Source of the DNA: Aplidium turbinatum
Taxonomy: Eukaryota > Chordata > Ascidiacea > Aplousobranchia > Polyclinidae
Assembly (NCBI GenBank): GCA_918807975.1
Contig: OU964922.1
Location: forward strand, 27,764,329-27,828,328
Direction: 5' to 3'
Length of the DNA: 64,000 nucleotides
The notes under the pieces: generated by a model
Seen by the model: the letters and a program-made list of their open reading frames with translations, nothing else
The model's database searches: none
What the model was told of the DNA's origin: nothing
Position numbers and translations under genes: made by a program
Shown: in pieces, positions 57,801 to 64,000 of the stretch
Layout: each line of letters opens with the position of its first letter
Numbering within the stretch: position 1 is the first letter of the stretch

Positions 57801-60800
57801 ATTTTCAATTGGCAGTTTTAATTTTACATTGATGTGTAAATTGTTTTGCGTAGTGGCTAATATAACAAAATCTTTTTAATTTTCTTTATTTCAATTGTAT
57901 CGTTTTGAACTTTGGTAGAGATGAAGCATGGCATTATTTTGAATCTTAATAATCCTTTCATAAAACTGCCCAAATCAGCACTCTTACACCCAATAGCGTT
58001 GACAAGGAGGTCTAGGAAGTACTTTTGGGCCTCAATCATTTCAAGGTCCAGGAACCTTCACAAGGCACCCAGGAACGAATACACTGTTTCGTATACTTTG
58101 GATATAGTGCAATTTTCTTAGCAGTGTCTTGATTTGCGATTTGAGGATCTCATTGGCACCAGGCCCAAATTCTCCGCTCAGCGGCTCTGCTTACAACTGT
58201 TATTAATTTTAGGGAGCAAATAGAAGTTTCACGACAGAGGAACACAACAATTCTGGCAGTCGGAGTGGGTGCCTTTAACAAAAGCGAATTGATCGCTATT
58301 GCTGGAAACACAAAAAACGTTTTTTCAGTAAAAAGTTTCTCAGAACTTGAAAAGGTTCGAGATAAGTTGAAAAGTTCCGTTTCTCTGGGTGTTCTGGAAG
58401 GTAATTTTTTTTTGACAAATTGTTTAGTTTCACTGATGTATACGTTTGACAAACGCTCTAAAACACTGTAACTGTGTTCTATTCTATACTTTAATCAATG
58501 TTATAATGTTATACTATTGCACTGAAAGCAAATAATTTAGCTATCTTAATAGTTTTGAACTTAAATCGTTTTGAAATATTCTAATTTTTTTCTTTGTGTA
58601 GGGGGTAACAAACAGTCGAATCAAGCATCAAGCAGCACGCAACAATGCGAGACCGGATTTGCTGTGCATTTCACCAAAGTAACATAATTATTATCGATTT
58701 AAGGAAATAGCCTACAATATTTTTCGTCATCATTTTAAATTTTTGCATGATTTATTGTTAGTGTTAAGAAAGCAACTTTATGCAGTAGGAAAAAATCTGC
58801 ATAGGCTAAAACAACATCAAAAGCAATTATAATTTCAATATTCTGCTTTTTCGTCAAACGCATTTGAAGAGCTGATAACGAAAAGCACTTGATACCCTTG
58901 CATAAAATAAATTCAGAGCACTTTAAGCATTTCTACTATTAACATTAAACACATTGTCAAGTTATCTGTACATGGAAATTGTACCCAACTAAAACAGGGG
59001 TGTGCAAAACCGCAACGAGATGATCAGCGGATGAATGTTCACTCCTTGTTCGTACACAGCAGGCGAAGGCGAGTAGGCTATTCAACCGCAAAACAGCAGT
59101 GTACTTTTGTCTGTTTTTTGGCGTGTGGACGACTTAAAATTAATTTAAGTTTTACGTTGCCTGCGAGCAAATAGAATGGCTAATGCAGATAAAATGTGAC
59201 TGCAATCAAAAGATGTGACTACAAAGGATGTAGGTAAAGATTTGTTCAATTTCACACTGGTAAAACTTGTCGAGTCGTCAAACAAAACGTAACGTTTATT
59301 AAACATCGCAAATTTAAGACAAATAAAAATCGTCTAGCGGGCCACACACTATTTAAACTCCGGATCTTTCCGTTGGCCACATTTGGCTTGCGGGCCACGG
59401 TTTGCACACCCCTGTACTAAAGTATCCAAAGATACTTTTTCTGATTGAGACGCCTTACAAGTTTACTTAAAGTTCATTTCACAATTGCTCACAGTGCTCT
59501 GAATTTATTTTATTCAAATGTGACTTCGGTAGGTTACTTTCCGTAATCCTTTCTTGACTTGTTAGTTTCTTACTACATTCATGAAATGGATAAACATTAT
59601 AACAGTTTAATGTGGCTATGTCAAAGCATAACTTTTGTTTTTACATGTACACACTTCTTACGCAAACGTTATAACTAATTTGTATTTTTTTTACATAGGA
59701 TGGAATGATAATGGGTTCTCCTGGGTGCTACAAGCTTAGTGGAAATGTGATCTCTTATCGCACATCATCAGAAGCCAACCCACCGAGGGTGTGTTCAACG
59801 TAAACGCATTTCAACTAAACGTAACCACTGACGACGACTCGTTTCATAAACGAAAAAAACGATTTTTCAATGGCACAGTTTCGTGAGTTATTTTCGGACC
59901 TGAGCCATTGAAGTTGGATAGATAAGCTCCATTCCTTTCAGACTAAGGAAGGGAATGTACTTCCTTTCGTTTCTCTGCAGAATGACAAAATACAAATTTA
60001 TACTCAGCACTTGGACAGTACGTGTTCAAGTGGTGAAAGAATGTTTCAAGAAGCATTGGTTTAATGTCCATTGACATCACTTGATTGTGTCTTAGTGAAG
60101 TAATTTTAATTAATTACATCGGTCAAGGTGGATATGAAAATTGGCTTTGTTGACTTCATGGCCTTTAATCTTAACCATAAGCTTGAATTTTCTGGCAAGC
60201 TCAAAACTGGTAGAGAACCTGGAGTGCAACTGTAAATTGAATAAGGTCATTGTCATACCTCACCTACAGTATCCACTTGCCGAATTTGAAAGTTTGGGAG
60301 TAAATTGTAAAGAAAGCTACTGATCACTATCGTCTAGCTATCATAACTGGTGTATTAAAATTACTTTAATGTTTGCATAGATTCAACATTAACGCTAAAA
60401 GTGATTCAATGCACATCAAATGTATCAAAGCAAAAATTGCTTCATATGTTTACGAAAACCTTACTTTTCTTGAATTTTGTTTTAATTTTCAGAATGAATC
60501 GGCTCATATAAACATCCAACAATTGTCTACTAACGTGGCAGAAGGAACAACTATGTTTCCTTTATCAAGTAAAATATTTATTTTAAACGAACGTAGGCCT
60601 TTGAGTTATTATGAGTTCATCGACGTTAACAAGCAACTGAAATCCTCAATACTCAAATTTTTTTTATAAATTTTATACTAACATTGTTCAATGGATTTGC
60701 TCTGTAGCAAATTCTTATATTAAAAAATATACCATCTCATAAATATAAAAAAAAGTCAGGAACACAACTTCAAAAAGTAGGGTAGACTACTAACTTTTTT

Positions 60801-63384
60801 GATAAATGTGTACAGACATAATGGATGAAGACGATAACATTACTTTGAACACTTTTTACTCCGGAGTTACTGATTACAACAACGACTTGTATAAAGAATA
60901 TGGGCACGAAGAAGAAAAATCTTCTTCGCTCTTTGGAAAATATGAAATACCCTCCTTAAAAGAACTACAAGATGCGCTTTCGCCAAATTTGTCAAACAGT
61001 TACTTAGGTAAAGATAGCTCTTTCCTCTATGAATCTATTGTACTGTTTGACAGTAGCTTTGTTTTGTTTATGGTATCATTATAATTGTTTACAATGCATT
61101 GTCAATACTTTAAAAATAATGCCTTCTTCGTTGAAAAGTTTTCTCTACCTGGCATTTAACTTCCAGTTTCGTACTTTGATTGATTATGTACGAAATTTTA
61201 ATCAGTTAAGGAATAGTATTACAGAGCACAGCAATAGCTCCTATGAGTAAGGTATGGTAAAAAACATTTAGCTTGTATTCTTTTTTCATTCATTTATCTT
61301 ATTTCACATACGTAGCCTACAATCAAGTGACAGTAGCCTACAGCACTGACCATTTCAGGTTATGCTGTTTCAAGTGGATTCTTTTTTGGTCCGGACAAAC
61401 ATGAGTACGTGGCTGCTAGTGCCCCAAGGTTCAAAGGATACGGCGCAGTACTAGTTTATTACTCTTTGAGAGCAAGTTCTACACCAGGCCACCTTTTCGT
61501 TCAAGGTCAACAGGTAACCTATTTGGAACATTTCACGAACAGTCCACCTAACATTCATAAAAAAAAAGAAACAAAGAAAAATTGCAAGAAGATTTGTGAC
61601 TTTGTAAAGCATTCTCTTTCCAGCATTACATACAATATTTGGTCATTTGAAAGCATGAAGACTTATATGTTTGTTTTTATCTAAAATGAGCTAAGTTGAT
61701 TTTAAATATCTGTCATTAAAGGGCGGGGAAACCCAAATTAACTTTTTGCGAGTTTTTTGTTTCAGCGTGATGTCATTGTGTACAACATGAGTTTTAGCAG
61801 AAAAAAATCCAAATTTTGTTGCCCCCGTCTCGCTAAGGCCGCTTTTGTTTGATACCCGTTTGCGAGGTCTCGTTGCGCATCAAGCTGTGATGCTGTTCGC
61901 TGTGACGTCATAAGGTACATATATAGTTGTGGCCAAAAGTTTAAGACCAGACTTGATTTATGACCATTTTTGCATTACTTCAAAATACTGCATCATATAT
62001 TGTTTCAGTTGCATCATCTTTATGCATCATCTTATTTCTGATGCAGTATTTTGAAGTAATGCAAAAATCGTCATAAATCAAGTCTGGTCTTAAACTTTTG
62101 GCCACAACTATATGTACCTTGTGACGTCACAGCGAACAGCATCACAGCTTGATGCGCAACGAGACCTCGCAAACGGGTATCAAACAAAAGCGGCCTTAGC
62201 GAGACGAGGGCAACAAAATTTGGATTTTTTTATTGCTAAAACGCATGTTGTACACAATGACATCACGCTAAAACAAAAAACTCGCAAAGTTAATTTGGGT
62301 TTCCCCGCCCTTTAAGTTAATCTGTAAACTAATCTTCAGGGAGATAGACTCGGTAGTGACTACCTTTCTAGCTTCTTGAAGGAGTCAGTCGTGTCTGATT
62401 GACGAAACGTCGGAGTAAAAGCAGATTGTCACTTTATACATCTTGTGATAGTTTAGCTTAATTTGCACCAGTAAACGCATCATGTTGTTTAACTAAATGC
62501 CTGGTGAACAGCCTCGTTCAATTTTCACATGTAAACTGTTTTATTCATTTCCGATGATCTATTTAGTTTGGAGAATATTTTGGAGCCACGTTGTGTGCAG
62601 AAGACCTAAACGGTGATCAATATACTGATCTCATTGTGGGAGCTCCTCTTCACTCATCGTTGCAACCTGATGAAGGAAGAGCATATGTTTATTTAGGAGG
62701 AAAAACCATGGTGAGTTTTCCATTGTTTTGTGTAATCTAAGTAGGGTAGCAGAAGAAGCAAAGTTGCAGTAACCTATACGCCGACATATGCCTTAGATTG
62801 ACGCATATTTGAACAAATTTAATTTAACAAGTTATTCTTGATGCCATTTTTCATCAGCAGGCTATGGTGAAATCAGCTGTGTCCCGTTAGTTAAACAACG
62901 TATGTACACTTACAGTACGATAAGCATTAGCTTACTTCGAAGCGGAAGATCACAAATTTTAATACTCCATTGGATATCTTTAATATCACATATAACAAGC
63001 CAAAAATGTTGAAACATAACTGTTTGCTAAATGTGAAGCTGCATACACGGTCTGTGTTTTAACCATAAAAACGCAAAAAACGCCGATTCTATGTTAGTGA
63101 GTGTGTTCAATATTTCATCAGTAGGCCATTGCGCTGATGAGGTCATGAACGAAAGTGTATTGTTTGAGAGGTAGTTAGTTTTCTTATCATGTGTTTTGTT
63201 TGAAACTGTAAGCTAGCTACAATTCTAAGTGACAAAAATTTAATTTAGATTTACATTCATTATGCTTGTTTTCGGTTCCAGAAAAAAACTCCAAATTTTG
63301 TTCTTGAGGGGTCAAACAAGGCATTTTCAAGGTTTGGAAGCAATATAGCCGCAGCTGGTGATTTAAACAAAGACGGCTATTCAG
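39667..63384 (+). CDS. Integrin alpha subunit with MAM and I domains (5' part, 20 exons, runs off the window)
   Basis: The exons (listed singly below) join in frame to about 921 residues: signal peptide (about 1-30), propeller blade 1 (34-120), MAM domain (about 137-336), linker, blade 2 ending in a CAPLW motif (about 370-445), I/VWA domain (about 447-640), then FG-GAP blades. Integrin alphas pair with a beta chain to bind matrix or complement; I-domain types bind ligand through a MIDAS metal site, here DQSGS, KTFTG and TDGE. Blade text such as GMNLETK and SYLGYAV aligns with human alpha-1. A MAM domain inside the propeller is not part of any integrin I know. The remaining propeller, thigh/calf domains, membrane span and tail must lie beyond 64000. 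Introns hold SINEs, hATs and MITEs. No ortholog name is given because tunicate I-domain alphas form their own group. Confidence 0.93.
41971..42284 (+). mobile_element. tRNA-derived SINE, family 1, near full length
   Basis: A box GATAGCTCAATTGG and B box GGTTCGACTCTC, a body shared with the other family-1 copies, and an (AATC)n tail at 42268-42284. A partial duplicate of the head (cccgatagct) precedes it at 41961. Confidence 0.85.
42311..42710. mobile_element. Non-autonomous hAT element with CAGTGGCGCCGGAA ends
   Basis: The left end CAAGGGCTCCGGAAGC is a diverged inverse of the right end TTCCGGCGCCACTG. The perfect 8-bp duplication GAGAGGAT lies at 42303-42310 and 42711-42718. It is 400 bp with no transposase. 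It landed inside a copy of the dispersed repeat also seen at 25000 and 58150. Confidence 0.88.
42711..42760 (-). repeat. Dispersed repeat fragment, inverted copy
   Basis: Its reverse complement (cattggcatcgggcccaaat, then tatcctctc) matches 24993-25030 and, less closely, 58150-58190. Confidence 0.45.
43740..43846. repeat. Imperfect hairpin repeat
   Basis: CAGATAGCCACTT at the left end pairs with AAGTGGCTGTCTG at the right; ccagatc motifs recur between. It is possibly a small MITE. Confidence 0.45.
43899..44071 (+). CDS. Integrin alpha exon 2: rest of blade 1
   Basis: The acceptor tctgtttcag ends at 43898 and the donor gtgagt starts at 44072; phase 2 in, phase 1 out. LWVGSPKH is the GAP strand of the FG-GAP repeat, and GAIFRCVK is the typical integrin strand ending blade 1. 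Confidence 0.92.
44850..45168 (-). mobile_element. tRNA-derived SINE, family 1, full-length inverted copy
   Basis: Reading the - strand, a tRNA-like head (ACGTATAGCTCAGCTGG, B box GGTTCAAC-like) precedes the shared body and an AATC tail at 44850-44860. It lies in integrin intron 2. Confidence 0.82.
45610..45730 (+). CDS. Integrin alpha exon 3: start of the MAM domain
   Basis: The acceptor ttcatttag ends at 45609 and the donor gtaatt starts at 45731; phase 1 in, phase 2 out. FALEPCNFEKDGFCDYT is the classic MAM opening (cysteine, Phe-Glu, Gly, Cys), followed by the conserved tryptophan in TSWKITD. Confidence 0.88.
47103..47206 (+). CDS. Integrin alpha exon 4: MAM domain, continued
   Basis: The acceptor gttttatttcag ends at 47102 and the donor gtagga starts at 47207; phase 2 in, phase 1 out. 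RQKNKGTCFNDPAREP lies in the variable loop of the domain, longer than usual. It joins exon 5 at a phase-1 boundary to give KDFYLNANFGS, the MAM yl.aN block. Confidence 0.82.
47533..47910. mobile_element. Foldback MITE, copy A, interrupted by a SINE-like repeat
   Basis: The left arm (gaacgaaaagtactcaagtc ... aaattcagagc) is mirrored on the right (gctctgaattt ... cttgagtacttttcgttc). The family-3 SINE-like repeat at 47690-47800 lies between the arms. A second copy of the MITE is at 58868-59558 in the same gene. Confidence 0.7.
47690..47800 (-). repeat. SINE-like repeat, family 3, copy 2
   Basis: It matches 28960-29066 in the same orientation, with an (AACTG)n-type tail on the - strand. Confidence 0.6.
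48527..48840 (+). CDS. Integrin alpha exon 5: MAM domain core
   Basis: The acceptor aatttttag ends at 48526 and the donor gtatac starts at 48841; phase 1 in, phase 0 out. ILRSPRIKTKKGLIQCLRFC is the MAM core (L.SP.....CL.F.Y), followed by the HAYS loop and a strand rich in Glu and Asn. Confidence 0.92.
49105..49440 (-). mobile_element. LINE 3' remnant in integrin intron 5
   Basis: On the - strand it reads MSLNRLLSRFGFF, ICQWGMASFSFCKCGAEEQT, then decays; the tail near 49105-49130 (cgtctgagcttctgggg) matches the 3' ends at 10960 and 24800. It is a 5'-truncated dead copy. Confidence 0.75.
49648..49756 (+). CDS. Integrin alpha exon 6: end of the MAM domain
   Basis: The acceptor ctttcattccag ends at 49647 and the donor gtaatt starts at 49757; phase 0 in, phase 1 out. 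IYFKATVYR then VAQIALTDISVSNSHCE is the closing MAM signature (I.LTDI....C). Confidence 0.92.
49972..50076 (+). CDS. Integrin alpha exon 7: linker after the MAM domain
   Basis: The acceptor tatatcattag ends at 49971 and the donor gtagcc starts at 50077; phase 1 to phase 1, 35 codons. The product is Asn/Lys-rich low-complexity (NKNVRKFQSGNRNSGNKN) with a possible glycosylation site NVT. Support comes from splice sites and phase only. Confidence 0.7.
50112..50206 (+). CDS. Integrin alpha exon 8: start of blade 2
   Basis: The acceptor tgtacatacag ends at 50111 and the donor gtaagt starts at 50207; phase 1 in, phase 0 out. An acidic lead-in is followed by SIGMNLETKVRKDQTLIMA, parallel to IGMTLATNPTDGSFLAC of human alpha-1. 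Confidence 0.88.
50344..50460 (+). mobile_element. tRNA-derived SINE, family 2, decayed copy
   Basis: An A box GGTGACCGAGTATAG and a B box GGTTCGTCTCC, then gagcatgcgcggccgtgttt, which resembles the body of the inverted copy at 53580-53790. Confidence 0.55.
50604..50727 (+). CDS. Integrin alpha exon 9: end of blade 2 before the I domain
   Basis: The acceptor gttacatttag ends at 50603 and the donor gtattg starts at 50728; phase 0 in, phase 1 out. SCAPLWQQNCGYAREANGVC is the disulfide-bearing C.PLW loop of integrins, the usual point just before an inserted I domain. Confidence 0.94.
51072..51263 (-). pseudogene. hAT transposase C-terminal (dimerisation) remnant
   Basis: The short frame MRLIKNARRSTLKHDHMNDL ... 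EEIIDLFAREKARRKRF follows the pattern of hAT C-termini (..LIKNYLRSTM....L..LA.LSI....FDEIIDEFA.KKAR). It lies inside the hAT at 50932-52003. Confidence 0.7.
51636..51860. repeat. Array of TTCGTAAAACAGTTC-like units, head-to-head
   Basis: The left half has TTCGTAAA(A)CA(G/A)TTC repeated about four times on the + strand; the right half has GAACAACTGTTTACGAAC-type units on the other strand. A centre of symmetry lies near 51700-51730. Confidence 0.7.
52144..52308 (+). CDS. Integrin alpha exon 10: I domain start, MIDAS loop 1
   Basis: The acceptor atgttcacag ends at 52143 and the donor gtaaac starts at 52309; phase 1 to phase 1. KIDIVLLVDQSGSV holds the DxSxS metal-binding loop, then DIGIIVYSS, the central VWA strand. 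Confidence 0.95.
52787..52909 (+). CDS. Integrin alpha exon 11: I domain, with a GC donor
   Basis: The acceptor cgtatttccag ends at 52786 and the donor is gcaagt at 52910, a GC-AG intron with an otherwise strong consensus. Phase 1 to phase 1. IVNTLKTISYEAGKTFTG supplies the MIDAS threonine. Confidence 0.9.
53392..53541. repeat. AATATAT microsatellite
   Basis: About 20 tandem copies of a 7-base unit (AATATAT), nearly perfect, in integrin intron 11. Confidence 0.95.
53580..53790 (-). mobile_element. tRNA-derived SINE, family 2 relative, inverted
   Basis: On the - strand: A box TAACCGAGTAGTG, B box GGTTCGACACC, then TGGCAAGACACTTAACGCAT, the motif type seen in the copy at 25706. It adjoins the AATATAT microsatellite, which may mark its tail side. 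Confidence 0.65.
54037..54151 (+). CDS. Integrin alpha exon 12: I domain, TDGE loop
   Basis: The acceptor atttttttttag ends at 54036 and the donor gtaaac starts at 54152; phase 1 in, phase 2 out. ALKMANERL and KKIIILLTDGETS give the third MIDAS loop (TDGE), as in VMIVVTDGESHD of human alpha-1. Confidence 0.95.
54460..54633. mobile_element. Small hAT MITE
   Basis: 174 bp beginning CAGCGGCAGATCC and ending GGACCCGCCTTTG. The flanking 8-mers GGTGGCAT (54452-54459) and GGCGGCAT (54634-54641) match at seven of eight bases. Confidence 0.7.
54954..57700 (+). mobile_element. DNA transposon with 8-bp duplication and transposase remnant (hAT-like, family unsure)
   Basis: Begins TATGGAGGGCCGTC and ends GACGGCCCTCCCTA; subterminal CTTAGCAACTCGAG and its inverse follow. 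The perfect 8-bp duplication ATGCGTAT lies at 54946-54953 and 57701-57708. It is 2,747 bp and sits in integrin intron 12, inside the I-domain coding region. It carries a transposase-like gene in pieces (see 55817-57033). GC content is visibly higher than the flanks. Confidence 0.88.
55817..57033 (+). pseudogene. Transposase-like protein remnant of an animal DNA transposon
   Basis: A 247-codon stretch (55817-56557) reads KEKGQAEGATAFEREARKRA at its start, then DLHKVAREAERYGIPSRAAA, then an RNase H-like run with RVVGCDGTAVNTGKHTGL, where CDGT is likely a catalytic Asp. After 56557 the frame changes; IVKVYAPMW (56812-57033) is a later block of the same protein. Proteins with these blocks occur as uncharacterised repeats in several invertebrates. 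The superfamily is unsure; the 8-bp duplication points to hAT or a relative. The gene is broken at three or more points. Confidence 0.7.
58148..58190 (+). repeat. Dispersed repeat fragment
   Basis: cattggcaccaggcccaaat with its flanks resembles 24993-25030 and the inverse of 42711-42745. It ends about 20 bases before integrin exon 13. Confidence 0.4.
58213..58400 (+). CDS. Integrin alpha exon 13: end of the I domain
   Basis: The acceptor ttattaattttag ends at 58212 and the donor gtaatt starts at 58401; phase 2 in, phase 1 out. NTTILAVGVGAFNKSEL and KNVFSVKSFSEL are the last VWA strand and helix. Confidence 0.94.
58602..58678 (+). CDS. Integrin alpha exon 14: return from the I domain to the propeller
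   Basis: The acceptor tttgtgtag ends at 58601 and the donor gtaaca starts at 58679; phase 1 in, phase 0 out. QQCETGFAVHFTK parallels MSQTGFSAHYSQD of human alpha-1, the first propeller strand after the I domain. Confidence 0.92.
58868..59558. mobile_element. Foldback MITE, copy B, interrupted by a hAT MITE
   Basis: The arms near 58870-58925 and 59490-59558 resemble those of copy A (47533-47910), sharing aaataaattcagagcact and its inverse. A separate hAT MITE (58995-59414) fills the centre. Confidence 0.68.
58995..59414. mobile_element. Non-autonomous hAT element with CAGGGGTGTGCAAA ends
   Basis: The 420-bp element has termini CAGGGGTGTGCAAA and TTTGCACACCCCTG. The flanking 8-mers AACTAAAA and TACTAAAG match at six of eight. 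Ends of this type are common among animal hAT MITEs. Confidence 0.82.
59699..59788 (+). CDS. Integrin alpha exon 15: propeller blade 3
   Basis: The acceptor tttttttacatag ends at 59698 and the donor gtgtgt starts at 59789; phase 0 to phase 0. DGMIMGSPGCYKLSGNVISY is a clear FG-GAP strand set (compare WVMLGAVGAYDWNGTVV of alpha-1). Confidence 0.92.
60493..60568 (+). CDS. Integrin alpha exon 16: blade 3 to 4 loop
   Basis: The acceptor gttttaattttcag ends at 60492 and the donor gtaaaa starts at 60569; phase 0 in, phase 1 out. NESAHINIQQL follows PPR, as PRNTTFNVES follows in alpha-1. Confidence 0.85.
60816..61007 (+). CDS. Integrin alpha exon 17: acidic insert
   Basis: The acceptor aatgtgtacag ends at 60815 and the donor gtaaag starts at 61008; phase 1 to phase 1, 64 codons. 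The product is strongly acidic (MDEDDNITL, YGHEEEKS) and ends NLSNSYL, the start of the SYLGYAV blade block. About 50 residues are extra relative to human alpha-1. Confidence 0.85.
61359..61513 (+). CDS. Integrin alpha exon 18: propeller blade 4
   Basis: The acceptor gaccatttcag ends at 61358 and the donor gtaacc starts at 61514; phase 1 in, phase 0 out. GYAVSSGFFFG and EYVAASAPRFKGYGAVLVYY are one FG-GAP repeat. Confidence 0.94.
61720..62311. mobile_element. TTAA-flanked palindromic MITE (Kolobok-like)
   Basis: TTAA lies at both edges (61716-61719, 62312-62315), with termini AGGGCGGGGAAACC and GGTTTCCCCGCCCT. The arms of about 200 bases are nearly identical. TTAA targets are used by Kolobok and piggyBac; an AGGG start fits Kolobok better. 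The centre is a separate Tc1-like hairpin (61923-62111). Confidence 0.85.
61923..62111. mobile_element. Tc1/mariner-like MITE nested in the palindrome
   Basis: Ends TAGTTGTGGCCAAAAGTTTA and TAAACTTTTGGCCACAACTA with TA at the edges. The GTGGCCAAAAGT motif is typical of Tc1-type ends. The arms run about 85 bases each. Confidence 0.75.
62567..62710 (+). CDS. Integrin alpha exon 19: calcium-binding FG-GAP blade
   Basis: The acceptor ctatttag ends at 62566 and the donor gtgagt starts at 62711; phase 0 to phase 0. FGEYFGATLC then EDLNGDQYTDLIVGAP contains the DxNxDxxxD calcium loop of the later propeller blades. Confidence 0.95.
63282..63384 (+). CDS. Integrin alpha exon 20: next FG-GAP blade, last exon in window
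   Basis: The acceptor tttcggttccag ends at 63281 and the donor gtattt starts at 63385; phase 0 in, phase 1 out. FSRFGSNIAAAGDLNKDGYS begins another calcium-binding blade. The next exon is not in the remaining 616 bases, where I see no coding signal. Confidence 0.93.
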
Positions 63385-64000
63385 GTATTTTATAACAAAA
63401 TTACACAACACAGTGGCTTGTTGCAGTAATGCAGTGCAATTTCTAAAGCTTTTAAATTTTTTAACGTAGCTATTTTACATCGCAAATAGAATAGGCCTAA
63501 GGCTCTTCTAAGTATGGACGTTATCACACGTAAGTCATGAGGTTTAAAACCTAATTGGACGAACTAGAATTCCAAAGCTGAATATAGACTACACTATATA
63601 CAGGACAGTAACCGAGCTTTTTTTCTTTAAGTCAGATGACAGCACTCCGCCATCGGCGTGTTTTGTGGAGACAAGGATGGACGTGCCTCTACCATTTGCA
63701 GATGTTTTCTTGCAAATGTCGAATTGAAAACCGTTCATCAGCGAAAGCTATATCTGTTGTTTACCAAATAGAACAGAGGATCAACGACTCAACGTGTCTT
63801 TGAAATGAGATTAAAAATTGTCTTTTATCATATACTCTCACTCTTGATATAGTCGTGTTTGACCTCTGAAATGAATAGACTTCAGTTTTTAACGCAGAAA
63901 GTTTCTGTTTTCTAAGGAAGGATGTTGAAGAAAAGAAGGAAGATGTAGCCTACGTTCAAAAACTGCTTATAGTTGATATAGGGTGTAGGATTATAGTGTA

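Overview
The window looks like a piece of an ascidian (tunicate) chromosome. It is AT-rich animal DNA with short coding exons, long repeat-laden introns and many small transposons. The best taxonomic pointer is a gene for an integrin alpha subunit with an inserted I (von Willebrand A) domain, a type I know only from chordates (vertebrates and tunicates). A species call is not possible from sequence alone.

Layout. Two host genes lie on the + strand. (1) At 292-22850 is a complete ten-exon gene for an FGFRL1-type receptor: signal peptide, three Ig domains, one membrane span, a 175-residue cytoplasmic tail and no kinase. All nine introns join in frame, giving 573 residues. (2) At 39667-63384, running off the right edge, is the 5' part (20 exons, about 921 residues) of an I-domain integrin alpha subunit. 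It has a signal peptide, beta-propeller blade 1, a MAM domain, blade 2, an I domain with an intact MIDAS metal site, then further FG-GAP blades. Between them, 22.9-39.6 kb is intergenic and made largely of mobile elements.

Mobile elements. A broken Jockey/I-type LINE (29.5-32.6 kb, - strand) sits between inverted repeats. A young LTR element without visible genes (33489-36134) has perfect 5-bp target duplications and a later hAT insertion in its 3' LTR. A 2.4-kb element with about 0.9-kb inverted arms and a 10-bp target duplication fills FGFRL1 intron 2, ending 25 bases before exon 3. Several hAT or hAT-like elements carry 8-bp duplications (15510, 34806, 38976, 42311, 50932, 54460, 54954, 58995). 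A TTAA-flanked palindrome (61720-62311) carries a Tc1-like hairpin at its centre. At least two tRNA-derived SINE families, a third SINE-like repeat and several LINE 3' remnants are scattered through the introns.

Main point. The integrin appears to carry a MAM domain between propeller blades 1 and 2, ahead of the usual I domain between blades 2 and 3. Every splice junction across this region is phase-compatible. Both the MAM and the I domain are bounded by phase-1 introns, as expected of shuffled modules. I do not recall such an integrin being described, so this is the best candidate for something new here.
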